The notes beneath the pieces were generated by a model, which was not told the origin of the DNA, made no database searches, and saw nothing but the letters and a program-made list of their open reading frames with translations. Shown here in pieces: positions 51,271 through 60,145 of a stretch of DNA of 64,000 nt. This DNA comes from Pyropia yezoensis (lineage: Eukaryota > Rhodophyta > Bangiophyceae > Bangiales > Bangiaceae). The number at the start of each line of letters is the position of its first letter. The first letter of the stretch is position 1. The stretch lies in contig CM020620.1 of NCBI GenBank assembly GCA_009829735.1, forward strand, positions 28,614,951 to 28,678,950, read 5' to 3'. The translations under genes were made by a program, and so were the position numbers.

Positions 51271-54200
51271 CTAGGCGTCCCACTCGTCCTCATCCGTGCC
51301 ATTACAGCCGGGGTAGTATTCTCCGCAGGCCTTCTGTGCAGCGCGCTTGCGCTCCCGTGCCTTGATCTGCTTCCGCGAGAGCTTCTTGGTCGACTTGGGC
51401 GCCGCAACCTTGATGGTGTTGCCCTGCCCGTCCTGGATCTCCTCCACAATCTTAAAGTCGACCGTCTGGCTCATGGCCTCCTTCATCCACTCGGCGTCGC
51501 CCTGGAGGTCCAGCTTGGCCGGCTCCGTCTCAGTGGCGGGCGACAGCACCCACGTCTCGGGGCACACCGCAGAGGTGAACTCGCTGTTGTGAGAGATGAT
51601 GACCACACCACCGTCAAACTCCTTGATGGCCCCCGCCAGGGCGCCCAGCGAGTCGCGGTCGAGGTAGTTGGTCGGCTCGTCGAGGATGACAATGTGGGGC
51701 TGGTTCCACATGGCCGCGGCCAGCACGACCTTGACCTTTTGCCCGCCCGACAGCGCGCCAATGCGGCAGTGGGTGCCAAACTCGCGGTCGAGGCCGACAT
51801 TCTCCAGGTGCTTTTCCACGTTGGAAGAGGTCAGCGCCATCGTCGAGCCCGCACGGGACGCCACCTTCTCGTCCACCGCCTTCATGGTCTTGTCCCAGCC
51901 CATGGCCCGCAGCTTGTCACCGCGCAGCCACGAGGTAAAGGTCTGTGGCTTCTTCTCCCAGATGACCTCGTACTCAAACTCCGTGTTGGAGCCCTTCTCG
52001 TTGCGCCGGTGGGTGGTGAGGCGGTCAATGACGAGCTTCTCGCGGAACTCGCGCGTCTTCTCCTCATTCTGCCACACGTGCATCACAGGCTGCTTCATCT
52101 GCTTCATCTCCTCGTCCGACACCACCATCGTCGCCTTGGCCAGCGTCTCGCGATCGTCGCCATACTGGTACCGCCACTGAATGTACTGGTTGGGCGTCTT
52201 CTCCAGGTGGCTCTCAATGTGGTGGAACGCGTGCTGCGCAATGTAGCCCACACGCAGGTTGGGGTGCTTCCACACATCGCCCGAGTCGGGTTCCAGCTCG
52301 CCGGTAAGCAACTTGATGATGGTCGACTTGCCCGCCCCGTTGGGCCCAATGCACGCCACACGGGACGACAGGGAGCAGCGGATGGTGATGCCCGCCACCT
52401 GCGGCCGGCTGGCCGTCGGGTATGTAAACTGCACCTTGTCCATCTTGATGACGGCCTTACCCTTGGACTTGACGCCCTCAAGGAAGCCCGGCTGCGGGAA
52501 GTTAAACTTGAACTTGTCGCTCTTCAGCTCAAAGTAGGCCTTGGCCTGCGGCACCTTCTTGACAAACTCAGACAGGTTGCCCTTGTGCAGCCACAGCTTG
52601 AGCGACTCGATCTGGATAATGTGCGTGCACACCCGCTCCAGCAGCCCCGAGTCGTGAGACACAATGATGCTCGTCACGTCCGACAGGCCGTTGAGATAGT
52701 CCTCAACCCACTTGACGTTGACAGCGTCGAGATGGTTGGTCGGCTCGTCCAGCAGCAGAATGTCTGCCTTCTGGAGCATGGCCCGCGACAGGGCCAGCTT
52801 CATGCGCCAACCACCCGACAGATGGCTGACACCACCCGTCTGCATGCCTGGTGTAAAGCCCACAGCCGTCAGCACCGTGCAGATGTCCTCCTTGGACACC
52901 TTGTACTTGACAATGTTGGGGTCCGCCACAATGTAGTCGACGACCGACAGATGGGAAAGCTCTCCCAGAATGTCAGCCTCCACAAACACCGTCCGCACCT
53001 CGTCGGCTGGGGGGAAGCCCTCCACCTGGTCATTGGCGATGGCGCGCATGAGCGTCGTCTTGCCACACTCGTTGGGGCCCAGCAGCCCGTACCGGAATCC
53101 TCTCTTGAGGTTGAGCTTGGTGTTGTTGAGCAGCACCTTGGAGCCGTACGCGAGAGAGAACTTACAGCGGCAAAGCTCCTCGGCGTCGGCATCCTCCTCC
53201 TCCTCCTCAATCGTCACGAAGCCCTCGCACTTCGCGAGCACGGCAGCCGCAAAGTCCGAGGCGGTGGTGCCCTCGGCAAAGTAGGGCGCCAGGACGGGGC
53301 CAGACACCAGCTGCCACTCAGACTTGCTCATGGCAAGCGCGTCCATGAGGGCGCAGAAGCACGAGGCCGTGAAATCAAGAGCCGTGGTGTACAGGGGGCC
53401 CGCCGACGGGGTGACTGACGACACGGCAGCAATGACCTGGTCCTTGGACGCGCGTGGTGGCTCGGGCGCCAGGCCCACGCCCTTGCTCTTCTGGTCCAGC
53501 ACGTTGGTAGCAGCCGTGCACACTGCGCGGGCCTCGGGGTCGGAAATCTCGTCCGAAGCGCGCTGCAGGGCCGGCAGGAGGGTAGGCAGGAAGGGCGCCA
53601 GGTCAGAAGGCCGCTCCACCAGCTTCGCCATGTTCTCAATGATCTTGGCGCACATCCGCTTCACCGCGGTGTTGCGGCCCTGGAAGCCGCGTTTCAGCAG
53701 CGGCACAAAGATGGCCAGCGCGTTGCACTCCACCTGCTGCACAAACACAATGGCGGCCAGCTTGAAGATGCACTCGTCGGCTTCGGTTGGCGACTTGAGC
53801 GCGCTGATCACGTCGGGTACCACCGGCTGGATGTCCGAGTTCTCAATCACGCTGCAAAGGTCCTGCATGGACTTGAGTGCCGGCCCGCTTACCTGCGCCT
53901 TGGCGTGGCACATAAGCGGGGAGATGGCGCTGACCAGGTCGGGCATGGAGGTGCCCATTTCTTGCGGGGCGTCGCGGGCAATCTGGATGATAAGCTCGAG
54001 GGCGCCAGCCTGCGTCTGCCACTTCATGTCCTGGCCCAAGGCGGTCACCAGCTGCGGGAGGATGACCATCTTCTTGGCCTGCGCGCTGCACGGGGTCGTC
54101 AGGTCCTCGCACGCCTTGGTGGCCGCGGCAATGACGCCCTTGCCACCCTTGTCAGCCAGCAGCTGGATCATGTCGGTCACCAGGCCAGCCAGGAAGGGCA

Positions 54201-54573
54201 GCGACGGAGCGCCCAGCTTGGCCACGAGGGCCGACACAAGAAGGCAGGTTGCCTCGCGGGCAGGGCCCTTGCTCTTGGCCGAGTCCGCCAGGGTCGCCTT
54301 CAGGGTGGCGACCAGCGAGTCACCGGCAAAGACACCCACCGTCGTCGCCTCCTCCGCCACCGCCTTCGCGTCGGCAGCGCGGTCGGTCGACGCGGCGGCG
54401 CCAGCAAGCAGGGCCTTGACCTTCTCGCTCAGGTCAATGGGGGCGGGGTCCGCCACCGCCATGGTGCCGGCCGCAGACGGCTCGGCGGGGGCAGCCTTGG
54501 CCGGGGCCGCGGCCACGTCCGTCGCCGCAGCGCCGGCACCGACCAGGGTCGACTGCTCGCCAGTGGCCACCAT
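51271..54573 (-). CDS. eEF3: Translation elongation factor 3 (eEF3, ABC-F type ATPase)
   Basis: eEF3 binds the ribosome, promotes E-site tRNA release and can recycle ribosomes in the cytosol. The ATG at 54573 (MVATGEQSTLVG) gives 1,100 residues against about 1,040 in yeast; an upstream in-frame ATG at 54627 has a less typical protein context. An Ala-rich N-terminal extension precedes HEAT-type repeats (about 70-400) and a helical bundle. ABC1 has GPNECGKTT (about residue 496), LSGGWRMKLALSRAML and LLLDEPTNHLDA. ABC2 has GPNGAGKST (about 741), an inserted chromodomain-like region typical of eEF3 (about 800-900), LSGGQKVKVVLAAAMW and VILDEPTNYLD. The C-terminus is Lys/Arg-rich and ends acidic (GTDEDEWDA). 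The first Walker A has Glu where Gly is usual. No introns. Confidence 0.97.
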   Translation of the reverse strand: MVATGEQSTLVGAGAAATDVAAAPAKAAPAEPSAAGTMAVADPAPIDLSEKVKALLAGAAASTDRAADAKAVAEEATTVGVFAGDSLVATLKATLADSAKSKGPAREATCLLVSALVAKLGAPSLPFLAGLVTDMIQLLADKGGKGVIAAATKACEDLTTPCSAQAKKMVILPQLVTALGQDMKWQTQAGALELIIQIARDAPQEMGTSMPDLVSAISPLMCHAKAQVSGPALKSMQDLCSVIENSDIQPVVPDVISALKSPTEADECIFKLAAIVFVQQVECNALAIFVPLLKRGFQGRNTAVKRMCAKIIENMAKLVERPSDLAPFLPTLLPALQRASDEISDPEARAVCTAATNVLDQKSKGVGLAPEPPRASKDQVIAAVSSVTPSAGPLYTTALDFTASCFCALMDALAMSKSEWQLVSGPVLAPYFAEGTTASDFAAAVLAKCEGFVTIEEEEEDADAEELCRCKFSLAYGSKVLLNNTKLNLKRGFRYGLLGPNECGKTTLMRAIANDQVEGFPPADEVRTVFVEADILGELSHLSVVDYIVADPNIVKYKVSKEDICTVLTAVGFTPGMQTGGVSHLSGGWRMKLALSRAMLQKADILLLDEPTNHLDAVNVKWVEDYLNGLSDVTSIIVSHDSGLLERVCTHIIQIESLKLWLHKGNLSEFVKKVPQAKAYFELKSDKFKFNFPQPGFLEGVKSKGKAVIKMDKVQFTYPTASRPQVAGITIRCSLSSRVACIGPNGAGKSTIIKLLTGELEPDSGDVWKHPNLRVGYIAQHAFHHIESHLEKTPNQYIQWRYQYGDDRETLAKATMVVSDEEMKQMKQPVMHVWQNEEKTREFREKLVIDRLTTHRRNEKGSNTEFEYEVIWEKKPQTFTSWLRGDKLRAMGWDKTMKAVDEKVASRAGSTMALTSSNVEKHLENVGLDREFGTHCRIGALSGGQKVKVVLAAAMWNQPHIVILDEPTNYLDRDSLGALAGAIKEFDGGVVIISHNSEFTSAVCPETWVLSPATETEPAKLDLQGDAEWMKEAMSQTVDFKIVEEIQDGQGNTIKVAAPKSTKKLSRKQIKARERKRAAQKACGEYYPGCNGTDEDEWDA

Positions 54574-55559
54574 GGTGAGTGAAACGGGGAGGGGAGGAGC
54601 GAGGGGTCTGAGAAGGTAGACGGTCAAACGCCTTCACCACCGCCCTGAGGAGGGAGTAGTGAGTGCGCTGGCCTGATGAAAGGGACGGGGGCGGCGGAGA
54701 CGACGACGGGACGAGAGCCAGTGCGTGTGCGAAACGGCCCCCGCCGGCGCACTCTTATTCCCCGCCGCTTCTGTGCTTTCACGCCCCCCCCCCCCCAGAC
54801 ACCCGCCCCTGCCACACCCGCCGCCGCCGTCGCCCGCCGGCGGCGCACACGCCCCCGCAAAACCGCCACCGGCCGCTGCCAGCCACGCATTCGCAAAGCC
54901 CTCCCCCCCCCTGTCATGCACTCTCAGCCCCTCGTCGCGTCGGCGGCGCACCGCTGGCCACCAATTCCGGCCGTCGTCACCGTTGCGTGGCGGGGAGGCG
55001 GCGACAGGGCAGACGACGGCGGCGGCAGCGCCGCGCTGCGCCATCCGTGTTGGCCCCCCCACCCCGCCTCCGGCGATTGGGTGGCCAACGCGACACTGGT
55101 TTTCTTTTCTCGTTTTGGATGGGTGGCGCGGCGGCCGCCGCGAGCGATTGCTGTCAGTGGCGGCGGCTGTGCGCCGCCCGTTTTGGTAATATGGGGGCAA
55201 GGGGGAATTTTGGTCCACGCGGGGCGGCGCCACGCGGTGTCGCCTGTCCAGGGCCGCTGTGAGCCACGAATTCAAGTAGCCTACGCCTCATGACCTGCAG
55301 ACAACACAATGAAGTACTTTTTTTAAACTAAAACTCTTGACATTTGTCAAGTAATTGTGATCCGTTGTCACTACTTGTAAGTCGTGTACAGTACTGTACT
55401 GTACAGTGCAGATGAGAAGGACGTTCCCCGTACACTCACCCATGACCGACAGTTCGGTACACATCCATGATCTCTCCTCTCACCAGCACTGCCTAGCGAG
55501 CTTCTTCCTCACCCTGTAACCCCATCTTCCTCCCTGTGTCTTCCTACACAGTCGTTGCC
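54574..55559. other. Divergent promoter region between eEF3 and the saccharopine-dehydrogenase-like gene
   Basis: No gene: long GC-rich frames occur on both strands from 54660 to 55290 but have no protein features. The 250 bp before 55560 are distinctly less GC-rich and carry the GTACAGTAC cluster. A candidate short leader intron (GTAACC at 55516 to CACAG at 55550) is possible but untested. Confidence 0.5.
55385..55408. promoter_or_regulatory. GTACAGTAC / GTACTGTAC palindromic cluster
   Basis: GTACAGTAC at 55386-55394 overlaps two copies of its reverse complement GTACTGTAC (55391-55399, 55396-55404). It lies about 155 bp before the ATG at 55560. The same 9-mer occurs twice about 190 bp before the gene at 60146. 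Confidence 0.5.
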
Positions 55560-57269
55560 ATGGCGTCTCCCCCGCCCCACGATCAACGCACCTCATCCGC
55601 CTCATCACTGCCACTGGGCTTTGCCCTGCCCGCCACGCTCCCCTCTCACCGCCTCCGTGGCGCCTTAAGGCCTTGGCCGCCGCTCCCAGGAGCCCCCCCC
55701 CCCCTGACCCCGTCCCTCTCGCCTCGTCACCGCCGCGAGTCGGCGCTGCGCCTGCGCCGCCGCTGTGCAGGGGGGTTGGTACCGCCGCCCCCCTCCCGGC
55801 GGCTCACACCCCCACTGGCGACGGCCGAGACGGGTTCCCCCCCCCCCAGCCCGCGCTCGACCGTCCTCATCCTTGGCGGCACAGGCCGTGTGGGCGTTGC
55901 CACCGCCACCGCCCTCATCCGCCGCTCCCCCCACCCACTTCGAATTCTTCTCGGTGGCCGCTCTGCCCGTCGCGGCGCGGCGGCTGAAGCCGAGGTGGCC
56001 GCCGTAGCCACTGCTGCCGTCGATGCCGCCGCTGCCGCCGTGGCCGCCAATGCCAAGGACCGCTATGGCGATGCCCCCCTCGCCACCGTCGTTGCCTACA
56101 CGCCCGTGGATATCCGTGACGCGGCGTCGCTGGCGGCCGCCATCCCCGCTGCCGACGTGGTGCTCCACGTGGCGGGTCCGTTCCAGGGCGCCCCTGACCC
56201 GACCGCCGTCCTCGCCGCCGCCGCCGCAGCGGGTGTGCCGTACGTGGACATTTGTGACGACACTGATGCGGCAGCGGCGGTGGCGGGGATGGACGGCGCG
56301 GTGGCGCAGGCGGGGGGGGTGGCGCTCATCACTACGGGCATCTACCCGGGGGTATCCAACCTGCTTGCCGCGGTTGTGGCCGAGCGCCTGGCCGCCACCA
56401 CTACCACCCCGCTCGCGGAGGCCGGGGCCCCTTTCCCCCCACCCGCGCACCTGCGCTACTGGTACTACACAGCCGGCTCTGGGGGCGTCGGCCGCACCGT
56501 CCTCGAGTCGACCTTTCACCTGCTCGCCGAGCCCGTGTCGGTCCTCGTCGATGGCTCATGGACGACCGTCCCGCCCGCGTCGTCTCCCGCCCCCGCCGAC
56601 TACCGTGGGGCGGTGGGCTTCAAGGAGGCCTACGCGCTGCACCTGCCCGAGGTGGCGTCGACTGCCGCCGGGCTGGGCGTGGCCGCCTCGGCGTCCGCCG
56701 CCTTTGGCACTGACCCGCCGTTGTGGAATGCGCTGCTTCGGGGGGTGGCGGTGGTGGTACCGCCCCGCCTCCTCCGCAACACTGCCGCCATGCGGTGGGC
56801 GGCGGCCGCGTCCTTGCCGGCAGTGCGGGCGGTGGATGCGCTGGTGGGGGGGGCAACGGCGATGCGGGTGGCGGCGACCGCCGACGATGGGCGGGGGGCG
56901 GTAGCGGTGTACCGGACACCCGCACTGACGGTAGGGGTGGGCGCCGCGACGGCTGCGTTTGTGCTCGCCGTCCTCCGCAGTGAGTGTTGGGCGGATGACG
57001 CCGCGCGCCCCGTCGACGACACTGCGGGCTCCGCGGGCGCTGCCGCCGCTGCCGCTGCCGCCGGCGCAGCCGGCCGCCTGCCACGGGGGGTGGTGTACCC
57101 CGAGGCGCTCCCGCCCGGCGTGCGGGCGGCGGTGCTGGCCGACGCCCTCGGCGGGGGGGTGGCGGATGCCGAAGCGTTTGACGTGGTAGGGCCGCCGGGC
57201 GCCGCGGGCGCCGCCGCCGCCGCGACCGCGCCTCCGGTTGGCGGCGCCGGGGGGGTCGTGCCGCTCTGA
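55560..57269 (+). CDS. Saccharopine-dehydrogenase-like NAD(P)-binding protein, probably plastid
   Basis: ATG 55560 has a strong context (GCCATGG) and gives 569 residues. Residues 1 to about 95 are Ser/Pro/Arg-rich without acidic residues until near the end, consistent with a plastid transit peptide. A Rossmann dinucleotide motif follows (TVLILGGTGRVGVATATALI, 101-120). The family pattern then appears as DVVLHVAGPFQG, AGVPYVDICDDT and ITTGIYPGVSNLLAAVV. These features match the saccharopine dehydrogenase-like family (plant chloroplast members of unknown substrate), not the lysine-pathway enzyme itself. The Ala/Gly-rich C-terminal part is poorly conserved. The substrate is unknown. Confidence 0.85.
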   Translation: MASPPPHDQRTSSASSLPLGFALPATLPSHRLRGALRPWPPLPGAPPPLTPSLSPRHRRESALRLRRRCAGGLVPPPPSRRLTPPLATAETGSPPPSPRSTVLILGGTGRVGVATATALIRRSPHPLRILLGGRSARRGAAAEAEVAAVATAAVDAAAAAVAANAKDRYGDAPLATVVAYTPVDIRDAASLAAAIPAADVVLHVAGPFQGAPDPTAVLAAAAAAGVPYVDICDDTDAAAAVAGMDGAVAQAGGVALITTGIYPGVSNLLAAVVAERLAATTTTPLAEAGAPFPPPAHLRYWYYTAGSGGVGRTVLESTFHLLAEPVSVLVDGSWTTVPPASSPAPADYRGAVGFKEAYALHLPEVASTAAGLGVAASASAAFGTDPPLWNALLRGVAVVVPPRLLRNTAAMRWAAAASLPAVRAVDALVGGATAMRVAATADDGRGAVAVYRTPALTVGVGAATAAFVLAVLRSECWADDAARPVDDTAGSAGAAAAAAAAGAAGRLPRGVVYPEALPPGVRAAVLADALGGGVADAEAFDVVGPPGAAGAAAAATAPPVGGAGGVVPL

Positions 57270-58087
57270 GCACCCTTCGCAGGGCGCGCCGGCAAGACGT
57301 CCAGCCAAGCGAGATAGGCTGCTACTTGCACCCGCACCCTCCGAAAAGGGGCGGGGGGCGGCGTCGCCACCCCTCCGCCCGCCCTCCGAGCGCTGGAACG
57401 TCTATCGAAAGCGAAAAACGGTAATGGATATGCCACTGAAAATGGTAATATTTTTCTTGTTGGGGCAACGAGATGAAATTGGGAACCTGGGCCACTCCCA
57501 CGTATGCAAGCGGTGGCGGTCGGTCGGTGGCGTGGTGAAGTGACGTGCAGGAAAAAGAGGCGGGTTGTCTTCTACCAGTTGCCGCGCCCGGCGGTCCTCT
57601 TCACCTCCCCCGCCGCGTCCGGCAGCGGCCATTAGCTTGTTCGGACCGTGGGACGCTCGTGCCCCCGCCCCCCCGTACGTCCTGGTCGTGCCCGCCCCAG
57701 GCGCGGTGGGCTCCAAGTTGCTGCTGCTGTTGCTGAGTTCCGGGCCGCAGTCCCTCTCCCTGTCATCGCTGTCATCCTTGTCGTCCTGCTTTGGCTGCGT
57801 CCGCCCTGCACCTCTTCGCCCGCTTTCCTTCAACCACCCTACCACTTCCCACTATACCTCTTCGCCCCCCCTACCTCTCCCCTCCCCCTACTTCTTCCCC
57901 CCCTACCTCTTCTTCCCCCTCCCTCTTCTTCCCCCTCCCTCTTCCCCCCCCAGCTCTTCCCTTCCCACGGCCTTGCCCTATCGGATAATTCCTCACTCCT
58001 CCTCGTCTCCACGCCCTCGCCCCCGCTCTCGCCCCCGCTCTCGCCCCTTCCCTTCCACTTTCCCTATTTTTCGTGGTTTCCCTTTCC
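57270..58087. other. Spacer with long pyrimidine-rich leader
   Basis: No gene seen. From about 57840 to 58085 the + strand is almost pure C/T (CCTCCC and CTTC repeats), ending directly at the ATG of the next gene. Similar C/T-rich leaders precede the gene at 63927 and, on the minus strand, eEF3. Confidence 0.5.
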
Positions 58088-58872
58088 ATGGAAGAAGAGG
58101 AAGCCATCAGGAAGGAGAACTCCCTGACCGCCGTCCAGTTCCTCACCGAGGTGGCACGACAGCTAACGCTCTACCGCAAGGTGTACGAGAATCCCACGAC
58201 CTGGCTGTCGGCCAAGCAGCTGGCCCACATCAAGTCGTGGCTGCCCCGCCTTCGGCATATCGGCATGGACGGGAGCGCCAAGGTCAACATCCGGGAGGTG
58301 GCGGTGCGGCTAGGCCACGCCGTCCGCAAGACGCTAGGTGACCACCACCTAGGCCTAGACGAGCTGTGGGTTCCCCCTGAGGCGGGCGCCATTGAGGCAG
58401 CAGTCAAGTCGGCCGCCACCGCTGCAGCGTCTCCCGTATCTGTACCTGGAGGGGGTGGGCCGGGGGGAGCGGGACCGGGCGGGGGGGGGGGGGGGGGGGG
58501 GGGGCGGCTGCCCCCACCGGCGGCTCCGCCGGCAGCTTTGGTACGGACCCCACGTTGGCGTCTTTAGGTCTTCTGTCCGGCGCGACCGTTTATTCTGATG
58601 CCACCCCGTCTGCGGCGGGCGCTTCTGGCGGTAGTAGTGGTGGTGGCGGCGGTGGTGGGGCGGCGACGCGGTTTGGTTTCGGGGGACCTCTGACTCTTGT
58701 GCAGCAGTTTGGCGGAGACAACCACAGCACGCGGCTGCTCAAGGTGTGCAAGATGATCCAGCGGGTGGACGGTGCGGGTGACGCCGAGATGGCGTCCCGG
58801 GCGGTGGTGGAGAACTGGCAGTCGTACGTGTCGGTGGTGCCGCCACGGGCGTCGTACCACCGGCCGCGGTGA
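58088..58872 (+). CDS. Unrecognised protein, frame broken at a G24 run
   Basis: ATG 58088 (MEEEEAIRKENSLTAVQF) follows a pyrimidine-rich leader in good context (TTCCATGG). The first part is helical and looks folded (EVARQLTLYRKVYENPTTW, SWLPRLRHIGMDGSAKVN, HHLGLDELWVPPE). It runs into a Gly-rich segment coded by the G run 58481-58504, and the frame then ends at 58567. In the -1 frame coding resumes (LASLGLLSGATVYSDATP) and ends with a conserved-looking domain (LTLVQQFGGDNHSTRLLKVC, DAEMASRAVVENWQSYVS) at 58872. One gene with a homopolymer-length discrepancy is the simplest explanation. The last part faintly resembles TFIIS N-terminal/LW helical domains, but I do not recognise the family. Confidence 0.6.
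58481..58504 (+). repeat. Homopolymer G24
   Basis: 24 consecutive G bases between C58480 and C58505, inside a coding region. It is a likely site of length polymorphism or sequencing error. Confidence 0.95.
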
Positions 58873-60145
58873 ACCGCAGGGGAGGGGAGAGGGGTGGGAT
58901 GGGGGGGGCGTGGGGGGCAGAGGGGAGCGTGAAGGGCGGAGGGTTGACAGGCTTTCTTCTTTTTTTGTGATTCGTCGTGGGGCCGCCGCCCGCCACGTTG
59001 TTGCGCTTGTACAGTGGACAGCTCTCTTGTCCCCCTGACTCCGCCCCCTTGGCCTGTGCCCATTGTATGTGCGCTCTCACGCGTGAGCGGGCGCTGCCGT
59101 TTGCGACGCGATGACCGGGGCCTTGTGGGCTGGCCGGACCTTTCCCTTGGTTCAGCCTGTTGCTCGCAGTTGTCAGACCCACAGCGTGCGCTCTTGGAGG
59201 GGGGGGGGCGGGGGGCAGCTGTGCTGATTCTGCACAGCGGGCTCAAGCCACTGCCGCCCAGCAGACGCCCCCGCGGCAGCGACGGGTAAAGAGGTTCGTG
59301 GCCACGACAAAGGGTGGTGGACGATGAACGAAGCAACGCGCGCAGATGCGCCGTGTACTAGACACGGCGGTACTGCTGGCTGTGTCACTGGCTGTTGGGC
59401 ACGTTTCCACAGTCCGTGAGCCCGCTGCACCAAAGACGTCGCCCTCACCATCCCGGCCAGGGACTCCTGTAACGCCCAGAATGTCGTTCACGTCATCATG
59501 GGGACGACCGTGTACGTGTCCTGTAATTCACCAGGCATGCACAACACTTCGCACAGACAACAGGTACGGAAGACAAGAAAGCAATAAAATGAGCACAACA
59601 AGCAGACACAACCGCGCATCTACGATTACGATCAGCACGTGCTCCGCCTCGACAGGCAACGCCGCCAGAAGCAGGAGTAGTATGTAGTGGCCGCCGTCGC
59701 CGTCGCACTGGCCCCAACCGCCGCACTCGCCCCAACCGCGCTACCCACCACCCACACGCCGGCCACCGGCTGCCCGTCATGGGCTGCGGTGTTCCAGCCT
59801 ATGTTTTTAAAAAAGCGGGCTGGCGTCACGGAGAGCACATACGAGAGCGGCCGCGGGCGGCGGCGGTCCCTCGCGTAAGGGGGGTCGCGAGGGCGTTCTT
59901 CCGGTCTTGCTGATGCAATGAAGTCTCCGTAAGTATGTACAGTACATGTGTACAGTACAAGTGTCCGAATCATACTTGAGACATGAACTGCTTCAACCTC
60001 CCGTGATCATCCTTCCTTTCCAGACGCCCGCTCGTGCCGCCGTCGTCGACACCGAGGCGCCTTCGTCAATCCTCTTTCCCGTCCTTGCCTACAACGCCGC
60101 CCGTCTCCTTTCTCCCCCCGCTCAACCCCGCTCAACCCCCCGGCC
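58873..60145. other. Intergenic region
   Basis: No gene I can support. A short frame from 59346 begins with a hydrophobic run (MRRVLDTAVLLAVSLAVGHV) but then becomes featureless. The last 250 bp are less GC-rich and carry two GTACAGTAC copies. Confidence 0.45.
59937..59958. promoter_or_regulatory. Two GTACAGTAC motifs
   Basis: Exact GTACAGTAC at 59937-59945 and 59950-59958, start-to-start 13 bp, about 190 bp before the ATG at 60146. Shared with the cluster at 55385. Confidence 0.5.

Noticed and set aside
50110..53418. Very long + strand frame (about 1,100 codons) opposite eEF3 and overlapping the RRM gene
   Set aside because: It mirrors the codon bias of two well-identified genes, has no domain features, and is rich in the repetitive Arg/Leu patterns typical of a GC-rich antisense shadow.
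53324..54619. + strand frame of about 430 codons opposite the eEF3 N-terminus
   Set aside because: Shadow of the eEF3 coding strand; low-complexity Ser/Ala composition.
58590..59336. Minus-strand frame opposite the G24-broken gene
   Set aside because: Pro/Arg-rich low-complexity translation; the + strand frames have better protein character.
59346..59687. Small secreted protein starting MRRVLDTAVLLAVSLAVGHV
   Set aside because: A hydrophobic start is present, but the remainder is unstructured and there is no supporting context.
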